A stretch of DNA of 32,908 nucleotides from CAG-492 sp045643465 (GCA_045643465.1 JAZUKV010000019.1:1-32908); one strand, 5' to 3'; positions 14,106 to 22,260 are shown, numbered from the stretch's first letter. The notes: generated from the sequence alone by a model not told the origin. Program-made: numbers and translations.

Positions 14106-14143
14106 TATTCGTCATAATTACAATTTATATGAAAAATAAAATT

Positions 14144-14183
14144 AAAAGAGGGGATTTGAAAATCCTCTTTTTTGTGGTATAAT
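14144..14183 (+). promoter_or_regulatory. Terminator/promoter of the functional rbgA (copy G)
   Basis: The hairpin AAAAGAGGGGATT...AATCCTCTTTTTT has TTGAAA (14156-14161) at its tip, 16 bases, then TATAAT (14178-14183) with an upstream TGG. It is the same as copies A and B over most positions, with upstream identity reaching back to ATTACAATTTATATGAAAAA at 14117. Confidence 0.8.
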
Positions 14184-14223
14184 ATGTAAAGTTGTTAAAT
14201 AAAAAGAACGGAAGTGATTAAAT

Positions 14224-15192
14224 ATGGATATGTATCAAAAAAGGAAAATGAGACAAGAGAAAAAATCAAAAAATATAGAAGAACAAGAAATAGAAAATAA
14301 AATGAACATTAACTGGTATCCTGGTCATATGGCTAAAACAAAAAGACAAATAATAGAAGATTTGAAACTGGTAGATGTGGTTGTAGAAATATTAGATGCA
14401 AGAATACCAAATTCAAGCCAAAATCCAGATATTCAACAATATATTAAAGATAAGAACAGAATAGAAGTATTAAATAAAAGCGATGTAGCTGACGACAAGA
14501 TTACAGAAAGTTGGAAAAAATATTATGAAAGTAAAAATATACCAGTTGTAATAACAGAAGCTAGTACAGGGAAAGGCATTCAAAGTGTTATTAAAACTAT
14601 AAGATCTGTTACTAGTGAATTACAAAACAAATATGCACAAAAAGGAAGAGCTGGAAAAAATATAAGAGTACTTGTATTAGGAATTCCAAATGTAGGAAAA
14701 TCATCATTCATAAATAGAATTTCAAAGAAAAATTCAGCACAAGTTGGAAATAAACCAGGTGTAACAAGACAAAAACAATGGATAAAAGTAGAAGAAGGAA
14801 TAGAGCTATTAGATACTCCAGGTGTATTGTGGCCTAAATTTGAAAATGAAAAAGTTGCCATGAATTTAGCTTTTACAGGTACAATCAAAGATGATATATT
14901 ACAGATTACAGATATAGCGTATGAGCTATTAAAATTTTTAGTAGTCAACCATAGAGCAAAATTAAAAGAGCGATATAAACTTGATAATATAGTAGATACC
15001 ATAATGAATTCTGATGAATATCAAGATGATAATGAGAAATACATTAAAATCTATGAAGAAATAGGAAGAAAAAGAGGAGCAATAATTTCTGGTGGCCGAA
15101 TAGATTATGAAAAAGTAGCAAATATATTATTAGATGAATTTAGAAGCGGAAAAATAGGAAAAATATCGTTAGAAATTCCAAATATTAAATAG
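14224..15192 (+). CDS. rbgA: Ribosome biogenesis GTPase RbgA (YlqF)
   Basis: The protein has 322 residues and is a circularly permuted GTPase needed for late 50S ribosomal subunit assembly in Bacillus. Motifs appear in the permuted order: G4 NKSD (84-87), G1 GIPNVGKSS (153-161), the G2 threonine in PGVTRQ (~181), G3 DTPG (197-200), then the C-terminal domain with ERYKLD. The family normally begins at xIxWYPGHMAK; here that corresponds to Met27 (14302), so a lysine-rich 26-residue extension (MDMYQKRKMRQEKK...) is added in front. The SD GGAAGTG is 7 bases before ATG 14224. The core AACTG (14311-14315, codons 30-31) is where the upstream units join. mrnC follows 16 bases after its stop. Confidence 0.95.
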   Translation: MDMYQKRKMRQEKKSKNIEEQEIENKMNINWYPGHMAKTKRQIIEDLKLVDVVVEILDARIPNSSQNPDIQQYIKDKNRIEVLNKSDVADDKITESWKKYYESKNIPVVITEASTGKGIQSVIKTIRSVTSELQNKYAQKGRAGKNIRVLVLGIPNVGKSSFINRISKKNSAQVGNKPGVTRQKQWIKVEEGIELLDTPGVLWPKFENEKVAMNLAFTGTIKDDILQITDIAYELLKFLVVNHRAKLKERYKLDNIVDTIMNSDEYQDDNEKYIKIYEEIGRKRGAIISGGRIDYEKVANILLDEFRSGKIGKISLEIPNIK

Positions 15193-15208
15193 TGAAAGGA
15201 AGAAAAAA

Positions 15209-15604
15209 TTGGAAGAATTAATATCAAGAACTAAATCTGCAGAAGAAGTAAATATGCTATCACCATTAACATGGGCATATGTGGGTGATTGTGTTTTCGA
15301 ATTATATATAAGAACAAATTTAGTTAATGAAACAAAATTGAAACCACATAAATTACATATAGAAACAATTAAATATGTAAAAGCAAAAGCTCAAGCAGAC
15401 ATACTAAAAGAGATAGAAGAAAAATTGACTGATAAAGAGCAAGATATAGTTAGAAGAGGAAGAAATGCTCAAAATCATCATTTGCCTAAAAATGCAGATC
15501 CAGCAGATTATATGTATGCAACAGCTTTTGAAGGTTTAATAGGATATTTATATTTAACGAAACAAGATGAAAGATTAAAAGAAATTTTATCAATGTGTAG
15601 GTAA
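15209..15604 (+). CDS. mrnC: Mini-ribonuclease 3
   Basis: The protein has 131 residues, the RNase III catalytic domain without a dsRNA-binding domain, as in MrnC, which matures 23S rRNA ends. The signature is WAYVGDCVFELYIR near residues 23-36, with the catalytic Asp in GD, then RRGRNAQNHHLPKNADPADY and TAFEGLIGYLYL, with the Glu of AFEGLIG. It starts at TTG 15209 behind GAAAGGAAG. Its place right after rbgA makes an rRNA/ribosome maturation pair. Confidence 0.92.
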   Translation: MEELISRTKSAEEVNMLSPLTWAYVGDCVFELYIRTNLVNETKLKPHKLHIETIKYVKAKAQADILKEIEEKLTDKEQDIVRRGRNAQNHHLPKNADPADYMYATAFEGLIGYLYLTKQDERLKEILSMCR

Positions 15605-15626
15605 AAAAAGAAAGGATAAGTGAACT

Positions 15627-16220
15627 ATGAAAGAAATTTTGTTTATATGTGCAATGAAAAAAGAAGCAATAATAATTACACAAAAATTAGGAATGGAAAA
15701 AATAAATGAAAATTTATATAGAAAAGATAATATTACCTTATTAATTTCAGGAATAGGAAAACAACGTACAGCGATAAGCTTATCTCAATACTTATGTAAT
15801 AATAAAAAGCCAGAGCTAGTTATAAATGTAGGATATGCTGGGTCAACAGATATAAACGTGGGAGAATGGGTAAATATAACAAAATCTTATAATTATGAAT
15901 GGGAAATTCCAGGTGAAGAAAAGTATAGTTTTCAAGACTATGGAAACAAAAATTTAATGCTAATTAATGAGCCAGATATTCAAAAAGTTGAATGCTATTC
16001 TTCAGAGAGCTTTGTTACAAGTACTAAATTAGAAGGTCATATAGCGTTTGATATGGAGTTACATTCTGTAACAGTAATTTGTGATATGTACGAAATACCA
16101 GTAATGTCATTAAAGAAGATTAGTGATAATTTGAATATAGATAATTATTATGAAAATATAGCAAACAATAATAATGTATTTGAGTTAGATAGTTGCTTAA
16201 AATTTTTACCATTTATCTAG
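15627..16220 (+). CDS. Nucleoside phosphorylase/MTA-SAH nucleosidase-like protein
   Basis: The protein has 197 residues with the PNP/UDP phosphorylase fold. It opens ILFICAMKKEAIIITQKLG, as MTA/SAH nucleosidases do, then ISGIGKQRTAISLSQYL, VINVGYAGSTDINVGEWV, FVTSTKLEGHIAFDMELHSV (the ribose-binding Met-Glu region) and SLKKISDN (the catalytic Asp near the end). It is shorter than the ~230-residue enzymes, mostly in the middle. Probable activity is cleavage of 5'-methylthioadenosine, S-adenosylhomocysteine or a related nucleoside; the exact substrate is uncertain. ATG 15627 lies behind AGAAAGGA in the rbgA-mrnC run of genes. Confidence 0.8.
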   Translation: MKEILFICAMKKEAIIITQKLGMEKINENLYRKDNITLLISGIGKQRTAISLSQYLCNNKKPELVINVGYAGSTDINVGEWVNITKSYNYEWEIPGEEKYSFQDYGNKNLMLINEPDIQKVECYSSESFVTSTKLEGHIAFDMELHSVTVICDMYEIPVMSLKKISDNLNIDNYYENIANNNNVFELDSCLKFLPFI

Positions 16221-16234
16221 CAGAAAGGAAAAGA

Positions 16235-17389
16235 ATGGAATATAAAAATGTAGTAATGCCAAATTATAAACATAGTATATTAAGTACAATCACATCAATC
16301 TTAAAATATTATAATGTAAAAACAAATCAGTGTTCTTTAAATTCTTTAGACAAAATATTAAATGAAAAAAGATATAAAAACATATTATTTATTATTTTAG
16401 ATGGAATGGGAGAACATATTTTAAATAATATATCAAAAGATGGATATTTTAATAAGCACAAAATAGATTGTGTTACATCTGTATATCCATCAACTACAAC
16501 AGCAGCGCTAACTACATATTATTCAGGCAAACCACCATATGAAACAGGTTGGATAGCTTGGTCTCAGTATTTTAAAGAATATGGTAGAGCTTTAGATATG
16601 CTTTCTCATAAAGAATCATATTTGGGAGAGCTAATTAAAAATCCAAAGTTAGACGTATATGAAAGCTTTATGAAATATGAAACTATATATGAAAAAATAG
16701 AAAATGCTAATCCTAATGTAAAAGCATTTGAAATAGAGCCTGAATATGTTCAGAGGAGAGGGAAAAGGTTATATATTGCAAATAACATAGAAGAGCTCAT
16801 TTCAGCCGCTAAAGATATTAATTCTATATCTGGTGAGAAATTTATATTAGCATATTGCGATAATCCAGATGGAATATTGCATAAATATGGAACAGATTCA
16901 ACAGAAGCGGAAAGTTTTATATTAGATGCAGAGAAAAAATTTCAAAAATTAAGAGCAGAAATTGCAGATGATACACTAATAATAATATCAGCAGATCATG
17001 GACATAAAAATATTGAAAAATCGTATACTTTGTTAGATTATCCTGAATTATTAGAATGTTTGATAATGCCAGCTTCTTTAGAATCAAGAGCTGTAAATTT
17101 TTGGGTTAAAGAAGATATGAAAAAAGAATTTGAAGAAAGATTTAATAGGATATTTGAAAATGAATTTTGGCTAATGACAAAAGAAGATTTTTTACAAAAA
17201 AATAAACTTCTAGGCGAAGGGCAAAAGCATAGTAAAATTGATGATTTTATAGGAAATTATATAGCTTTATCAGTAGATGCAAGTATGATAAGATTAGAAA
17301 CATTTATGATTGAGGGAAAACCAGTAAAAAAATCAACTCATTGTGGGCTAAGTAAAGAAGAAATGGAAGTACCAGTAATTGTTTTATAG
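16235..17389 (+). CDS. Alkaline phosphatase-superfamily phosphodiesterase/pyrophosphatase
   Basis: The protein has 384 residues. Metal-site motifs of the type I phosphodiesterase/nucleotide pyrophosphatase group are present in order: ILDGMGEH (Asp), YPSTTTAALTTYYSG (Thr nucleophile), CDNPDGILHKYG (Asp/His), ISADHGHKN (Asp-His) and THCGLS (His). No signal peptide is visible, so it is likely cytoplasmic. ATG 16235 is chosen for its SD AAAGGA; an in-frame start at 16193 would overlap the previous gene and has no SD. It closes the rbgA-mrnC-nucleosidase gene run before a strong terminator. The substrate is unknown. Confidence 0.85.
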   Translation: MEYKNVVMPNYKHSILSTITSILKYYNVKTNQCSLNSLDKILNEKRYKNILFIILDGMGEHILNNISKDGYFNKHKIDCVTSVYPSTTTAALTTYYSGKPPYETGWIAWSQYFKEYGRALDMLSHKESYLGELIKNPKLDVYESFMKYETIYEKIENANPNVKAFEIEPEYVQRRGKRLYIANNIEELISAAKDINSISGEKFILAYCDNPDGILHKYGTDSTEAESFILDAEKKFQKLRAEIADDTLIIISADHGHKNIEKSYTLLDYPELLECLIMPASLESRAVNFWVKEDMKKEFEERFNRIFENEFWLMTKEDFLQKNKLLGEGQKHSKIDDFIGNYIALSVDASMIRLETFMIEGKPVKKSTHCGLSKEEMEVPVIVL

Positions 17390-17400
17390 GGAATATAGCT

Positions 17401-17451
17401 AAAACCTCAGAATAGCTGTAAAAAGGCAATTCCATGAGGTTTTAATTTTTT
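17401..17451 (+). terminator. Rho-independent terminator after the phosphodiesterase gene
   Basis: AAAACCTCA (17401-17409) and TGAGGTTTT (17435-17443) pair, followed by AATTTTTT. The loop is long (25 bases) and may form a smaller inner structure. Confidence 0.7.
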
Positions 17452-17461
17452 ATTATAAAAA

Positions 17462-17490
17462 TTGACTTAAAATAAAAAATTTGGTATAAT
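17462..17490 (+). promoter_or_regulatory. Promoter of the LysM-VanW gene
   Basis: TTGACT (17462-17467), a 17-base spacer and TATAAT (17485-17490), with TGG upstream of the -10, form a strong sigma-A promoter about 85 bases before the start codon. Confidence 0.8.
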
Positions 17491-17573
17491 ATTTGGTATG
17501 CAATTACCAAAACAAACACATTGTTTTCTGGTTATTATTAGAAAACAAATCTCACTCAAGAAGGAGGATTAGA

Positions 17574-18755
17574 ATGAAACAAACACTAGTAAAAGCAGGA
17601 CCATTTCTGCTATTAGTGATGTTAGCAGTAGCGGTATCCAAAGACAAATTTAGCATTTTTTTGTCACGGGGGAACGACAGAACTGACATAACAAAAATAA
17701 CAACAATGGCAACTACAGCTGCACCATCAGAATTAGCAGAAAATCAAACTAAAGTAATAACAGCATATGTAGCAGGTTCAGAGCGCATTGAAACCTGTAT
17801 GACTGAAATTCAAACTAGTTTGAATAATATAATTTCTGCTGAATGCACAACAATGTCTACAACTGCACCACAAACAATGATGTCAACAACAACCACCACA
17901 ACAAATTCGCAAAATCAAATAAGTTATTATAAGATTGAACCAGGAGATTGCAAATCAATACTTCCAGAAAAATTAGGCTTTTCAATGGAAATAATTGAGA
18001 AATATAATCCTAATTATGATTGGTCATGTTTAATTCCGGGGGACATTTTAATGGTACCAAATGATATGACAAAATCAAATGTGCAAGCAAAAAGTTCAAA
18101 ATTTTATACTGTTTCCGATGGAGACTGTTTATTTGGTTTAGCAAGTTCATTACGGTGTACGCCTGAAACTTTAATGGAGTTAAATCCAAACTATGACTGG
18201 AATATGCTCATAGGTGATATTATTGTAATTCCAGAAAGTACAAGCATGCAAGAAGAAACTATGTATGAAGAATATTTTCCAGAAGATAAAGTGAATTCTG
18301 GAGAGGCTGAAATTGCTGGACAATCTGTTGTAAATACATATCCAGATTGGAATTCTTGGTACAATATAGAGCTAGCTTGCAAATATCTGAATGGAATGAT
18401 AATTGAGTCAGGAGGAACTTTTGACTGGGAGCAAATGATGGGTGACAATGGTTATGATTTAGGTTACATTGATGCACCTGTAATTGTAGGTCAGGACACA
18501 GTTGATGGCCCAGGTGGTGGAGTATGTGTCGTATCAACAGCAGTATATCAAGCATTTATAGATTGTGGTATACCAGATGACTATATTATTCACTATCCAC
18601 ACTCGATGAAGGTGACATATGCTACGCCAGAAAATTCGGCTAGTGTGTCTTATGGATCCAAAAATCTAGTTGTTCCAAATACAACTGGATACAGATTGTA
18701 TTGTAAAACTGAGTCAGACTATGGCTATGTGAAAATAACTTTTTACATTGTATAG
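17574..18755 (+). CDS. Exported LysM-VanW envelope protein
   Basis: The protein has 393 residues. A hydrophobic N-terminal segment (GPFLLLVMLAVAV, residues 9-21) serves as signal or anchor. A Thr/Ser-rich linker (TTMSTTAPQTMMSTTTTTTN) is followed by two LysM peptidoglycan-binding modules: YYKIEPGDCKSILPEKLGFS ending ILMVP at ~117-162, and FYTVSDGDCLFGLASSLRCT ending IIVIP at ~175-217. The C-terminal ~140 residues are VanW-like: SGGTFDWEQMMGDNGYDLGY, GPGGGVCVVSTAVYQA and HPHSMKVTY-like YPHSMKVTY. The role is probably in cell-wall or spore-envelope structure; VanW has no proven activity. ATG 17574 is chosen for AGGAGG (17562-17567); a longer frame from 17493 lacks an SD. Confidence 0.85.
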   Translation: MKQTLVKAGPFLLLVMLAVAVSKDKFSIFLSRGNDRTDITKITTMATTAAPSELAENQTKVITAYVAGSERIETCMTEIQTSLNNIISAECTTMSTTAPQTMMSTTTTTTNSQNQISYYKIEPGDCKSILPEKLGFSMEIIEKYNPNYDWSCLIPGDILMVPNDMTKSNVQAKSSKFYTVSDGDCLFGLASSLRCTPETLMELNPNYDWNMLIGDIIVIPESTSMQEETMYEEYFPEDKVNSGEAEIAGQSVVNTYPDWNSWYNIELACKYLNGMIIESGGTFDWEQMMGDNGYDLGYIDAPVIVGQDTVDGPGGGVCVVSTAVYQAFIDCGIPDDYIIHYPHSMKVTYATPENSASVSYGSKNLVVPNTTGYRLYCKTESDYGYVKITFYIV

Positions 18756-18766
18756 CTTGATTCTAC

Positions 18767-18798
18767 AAAAAAAGGATTGCTTTTAGCGATCCTTTTTT
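18767..18798. terminator. Bidirectional terminator between convergent genes
   Basis: AAAAAAAGGAT (18767-18777) and ATCCTTTTTT pair across an 11-base loop, with A and T runs on the two sides. It can serve both the LysM-VanW gene and the convergent carboxypeptidase gene. Confidence 0.85.
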
Positions 18799-18803
18799 AC
18801 TTT

Positions 18804-20048
18804 TTAAAACCTTAGTAAGCTAAACCATCTTTTAAATAAGTGAGTACTCATATTAAAAAAGCTTATTTTTTTAACAGTTCTATCAGAAATAATATCTACG
18901 CTACCAAGTTGTTTTCCATCAAGAAAGTAATTAATTTCTCCTATTTTTTCACCTTGGGCAATAGGTGCAGGAATATTATCAGGGATATTTATTTCTTGTA
19001 CTATTTTTGTTTTTTGTCCTTTAGGAATCAAACTATTTTTTGAATCAGAGCAAACAGCATTTATTGTATTTTCAACGCCTTGAGAAATTTTTATATTTTT
19101 TACAACTTCCATTGAGCTAGAAAGTTTGCAAGATTCGTAATTTGAAAATCCATAATCTAATAAAGTTTTGGCTTCAGAAAATCTAAGAGCTGTAGTAGGT
19201 GCTTTCATAATAACTGCAATTAAATTTAAATCATTTCGTGTAGCACTTGCAGATAAATTATATAAAGCTAAACTTGTAGATCCTGTTTTTAAGCCAGTAC
19301 AACCTTCATAATTACGTAGTAATTTATTAGTATTAACTAATTGTGATTTTCCATCTCGAATATTATCCATCCATATTGTAGTATAATTTTTTATAGAAGG
19401 GTGCTTATTTAGGAGCTCTCTAGACATTAGTGAAATATCATAAGCACTTGAAACATGGCCATCTTCATCAATTCCATGGCAATTTTTAAAGCAAGTATCA
19501 TTCATACCAAGCTCTTTTGCTCTTTGATTCATTTTTTCAACAAATGCATCAGTGCTACCACACAAGTATTCTGCCATAGCGACAGTACAGTCATTAGCAG
19601 AAACAACGCACATACATTTAAGCAATTCATTTACAGTTAATGTTTCTGTTGTTGTTAACCAAATTTGAGATCCACCCATAGAGCTGGCTTTTTCACTACA
19701 TGGCACTTTGTCATCTAATTTTATTTGGCCAGAATCCAAAGCTTCCATAATTAATAAAATAGACATAATTTTAGTAACACTCGCAGGTCGTAATTGTTCA
19801 TGAATATTATGTTCATATAATATTTGACCAGAATCTTGATCTATTAAAATGGCACTTCCAGATTGAAGATTTAAATGATTTTCAGTTGTAATAGTTTGTG
19901 TTGTCTCAGAGCTAGATGTTTGTAAAGAATCTGGTGATATAGACCATACGTAATCTTCAAAAGCAATTGTTTTTATACTGAAATTACATAGAAAAAATAG
20001 CAGAATTAATAAGTATGAAGCTCTTAATATAAATTTCTTTAATTGCAT
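18804..20048 (-). CDS. D-alanyl-D-alanine carboxypeptidase (PBP5/DacF type)
   Basis: The protein has 414 residues. A signal peptide (residues ~1-29, SYLLILLFFLCNFSIKTIA) is followed by a Ser/Thr linker. The three penicillin-binding motifs are SVTK (Ser90, Lys93), SAN (150-152) and KTG (254-256). A C-terminal PBP5-type beta domain (IPAPIAQGEKIGEINYF) follows. The enzyme trims the terminal D-Ala from peptidoglycan stem peptides outside the membrane. ATG 20048 is chosen because GGAGG lies 6 bases upstream; the in-frame ATG at 20060 falls within that SD region. It lies downstream of the VanW lipoprotein gene on the same strand. Confidence 0.92.
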   Translation of the reverse strand: MQLKKFILRASYLLILLFFLCNFSIKTIAFEDYVWSISPDSLQTSSSETTQTITTENHLNLQSGSAILIDQDSGQILYEHNIHEQLRPASVTKIMSILLIMEALDSGQIKLDDKVPCSEKASSMGGSQIWLTTTETLTVNELLKCMCVVSANDCTVAMAEYLCGSTDAFVEKMNQRAKELGMNDTCFKNCHGIDEDGHVSSAYDISLMSRELLNKHPSIKNYTTIWMDNIRDGKSQLVNTNKLLRNYEGCTGLKTGSTSLALYNLSASATRNDLNLIAVIMKAPTTALRFSEAKTLLDYGFSNYESCKLSSSMEVVKNIKISQGVENTINAVCSDSKNSLIPKGQKTKIVQEINIPDNIPAPIAQGEKIGEINYFLDGKQLGSVDIISDRTVKKISFFNMSTHLFKRWFSLLRF

Positions 20049-20121
20049 ATATACCTCCATTATTATTTTGTATAAATATATTGAAAAATTTACTAAAAAT
20101 GATAAATTTTTATAAATAAAT

Positions 20122-20799
20122 TTATGAGATGAATGTTAATTTTATTTTAACTGTGTTATTTTCAACATTTGCATAAATTTTTATTTTTTTATCAGAATTA
20201 TTTTTAAATTTAAAATCTTTGCTACCATGAGCTATAGCTGCATCTTTTCCTTCAGGAACGTAGTTTATTTTTTTTCCATGAGGATGACGTTCAGTAACCT
20301 CTAATTCAGGAACGCCAAGTACAGCATTATATAATGTTGTACTTACTTGACAATTTCCTCCACCTAAAGCTTGAACTATTTTTTTTCCAATAATAACATC
20401 TGCTTTCTTATAACCATCAGATTCAGTAGATTTCCCAGTTGTTTGGCAAAAAGAAAATTCTTCGCCAGGATTTACGATGTGTTCATTTATTTTATTACAA
20501 GTTAATTGAATATTATTTAATCGATTTTTTGATTTTGTTTTAATTTGAGTAGAAAATTCATAAGCAGTACTTTCTGAAGCTTGATTTTCTTGATTATTAT
20601 TTTCAGTTAAAGATTGGTCTGTATTTGGATTTTGGGCAGGATTAGTAATATCATTAGCAGATGAATTTTCTAAATTGCTACTAGTCCTATTAATTTGTAT
20701 TTCAGATGAATTATTAGACATATTTTGTTCATTGTTTTTAGAGCAACCTGTCAAAATAAATGGAATAGCAAGTAAAGATAGTAATTTTTTCTTTTTCAT
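20122..20799 (-). CDS. VanW-domain lipoprotein
   Basis: The protein has 225 residues. The lipobox LTGC (Cys19) follows a short hydrophobic signal, so it is membrane-anchored by lipid. An Asn/Ser/Gln-rich linker (residues ~20-85) leads to the VanW domain: RLNNIQLTCNKINEHIVNPG, EEFSFCQTTGKSTESDGYKK, ALGGGNCQVSTTLYNAVL, ERHPHGKKINYVPEGKDAAI. It shares this domain with the LysM-VanW protein encoded 1.4 kb away on the other strand. AAAGGAG lies 5 bases before ATG 20799. It is probably cotranscribed with the carboxypeptidase, which begins 73 bases after its stop codon, forming an envelope gene pair. Confidence 0.88.
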   Translation of the reverse strand: MKKKKLLSLLAIPFILTGCSKNNEQNMSNNSSEIQINRTSSNLENSSANDITNPAQNPNTDQSLTENNNQENQASESTAYEFSTQIKTKSKNRLNNIQLTCNKINEHIVNPGEEFSFCQTTGKSTESDGYKKADVIIGKKIVQALGGGNCQVSTTLYNAVLGVPELEVTERHPHGKKINYVPEGKDAAIAHGSKDFKFKNNSDKKIKIYANVENNTVKIKLTFIS

Positions 20800-20928
20800 A
20801 AAAACTCCTTTTAATATTTAATTTTATTGTTATTATGCAAAGAAAAAAACAAAATTATGCAATTTTTAGATTTAGTTTTGAATAATAACAATATTGAAAT
20901 TTAAAAAATAAAATTCTTAAAATTTATA

Positions 20929-20957
20929 TTGACAAAAAAAATACTTTTCTGTATGAT
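20929..20957 (+). promoter_or_regulatory. Promoter of the pyrimidine operon
   Basis: TTGACA (20929-20934), a 17-base spacer and TATGAT (20952-20957) form a strong promoter. Only about 24 bases separate the likely start site from ATG 20988, so there is no room for a PyrR-type anti-terminator/terminator leader. Confidence 0.8.
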
Positions 20958-20987
20958 AGTAAAAATCGAAAGGAGGATTAGGAAAAA

Positions 20988-22260
20988 ATGAAAACATTAT
21001 TAAAAAATGCAATAATTTTTAAAGATGATCAATTCATAAAAAGCGATTTGCAAATTAATGATACAACTATTGCTAAAATTTCTTCTAACATCGAAGCTAT
21101 CGGATTCGATGCAGTTTATGATTTAAATAATATGTATTTATTACCAGGTTTGATTGATGTTCATACACATCTAAGAGAACCTGGTTTTATTTATAAGGAA
21201 ACAATAGCAACTCGGGAGCTTGGCTGGAGCAAAAGGTGGATATACTAGCATATGTGCAATGCCCAATTTAAATCCAACACCAGATTGCTTAGAGAATCTA
21301 AAAGTAGAGCTAGACGCTATTACTAAAGATGCAGTAATCAATGTTTATCCTTATGGCACTATTACAAAAGGAGAAAAAGGAGAAGAGCTTGCTAATTTAG
21401 ATGAAATGGCAGATAAAGTAATAGCTTTTTCTGATGATGGTCATGGAGTACAAAATGAAGAAATGATGTTGAACGCAATGAAAAAGTCCAAAGAGTTAGG
21501 AAAAATGATAGTCGCTCATTGCGAAGAAAATTCTCTTTTAAAAGGTGGTTATATTCATGATGGGGAATATGCAAAATTACATGGGCATAAAGGAATTTGT
21601 TCTGAAAGTGAATGGGTTCCAATAAAAAGAGACATAGAGCTTTCAAGAAAAACAGGTTGTCATTATCATGTATGCCATATTTCAACCAAAGAAAGCGTTG
21701 AATTAATAAGACAAGCAAAAAAGGAAGGTGTAAATATAACTTGTGAAACAGGTCCACATTATTTAACATTAAACGATATGGATTTACAAGAAGATGGAAG
21801 ATTTAAAATGAATCCACCAATTCGATCAGAGCAAGACAGATTAGCGTTAATAGAAGGAATCAAAGATGGAACAATAGATATGATAATAACAGACCATGCG
21901 CCACATTCAAAAGAAGAAAAAAGCAAAGGATTACAAGGAAGTAGCATGGGAGTTGTAGGATTAGAAGTAGCATTTCCAGTATTATATACAAATTTAGTAA
22001 AACCAGGAATAATAAGCCTGGAACAACTAGTAAAATTAATGAACACAAATCCAAGAAAAATATTTGGAATAGGAACAGAAATAAAAGAAGGAGAGCCAGC
22101 AGACTTAACAGTATATGATTTAAATGAAAATTATAATATAGATTCAAGTACATTTGTCTCAAAAGGAAAAGCAACACCATTTGAAGGAAACAATGTATAT
22201 GGAAGATGCAAAATGACATTTTGCAACGGAAAATGCGTGTGGAATTGGGGACGGTTCTAA
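20988..22260 (+). pseudogene. pyrC: Dihydroorotase gene with a one-base frameshift
   Basis: The first frame gives the N-terminus through PGLIDVHTHLREPGF (HxH metal ligands) and YKETIAT, then goes out of frame at about 21213 (ACTCGGGAGC) and stops at 21248. Removing one base restores ETIATGSLAGAKGGYTSICA and the full enzyme to 22260, with HCEENSL, CHISTKES and DHAPHSKEEK in place. The product would be a type I dihydroorotase of about 424 residues, closing carbamoyl-aspartate to dihydroorotate. The rest of the gene shows no decay, so this is either a very recent mutation or a sequence error. The last residues (WGRF) come from an inserted repeat. AGGAGG (20972-20977) precedes the start. Confidence 0.9.

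Larger units (their letters stand above)
13382..14310 (+). mobile_element. Array unit 5 (minus-strand unknown protein; restores rbgA)
   Basis: It is about 0.93 kb between the core at 13382 and the core inside rbgA at 14311. Its right end supplies the promoter, leader and first 30 codons that now serve the functional rbgA. It is the only unit whose cargo faces the other way, with its own promoter. Confidence 0.55.

Noticed and set aside
5801..14300. Repeated rbgA starts as plain tandem duplication or assembly collapse
   Set aside because: The copies differ in linker sequence and hairpin stems, the DNA between them is unrelated, and four of five junctions fall at one core next to one conserved sequence. 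Insertion explains this better, although long reads would be the proper test.
5989..14315. Classical integron with attC sites
   Set aside because: No integron-type tyrosine integrase and no attC-like imperfect palindromes flank the cargoes; the linked enzyme is a serine recombinase.
18191..18555. Minus-strand open frames within the LysM-VanW gene
   Set aside because: They overlap the recognised VanW domain in antisense and have no start signals.
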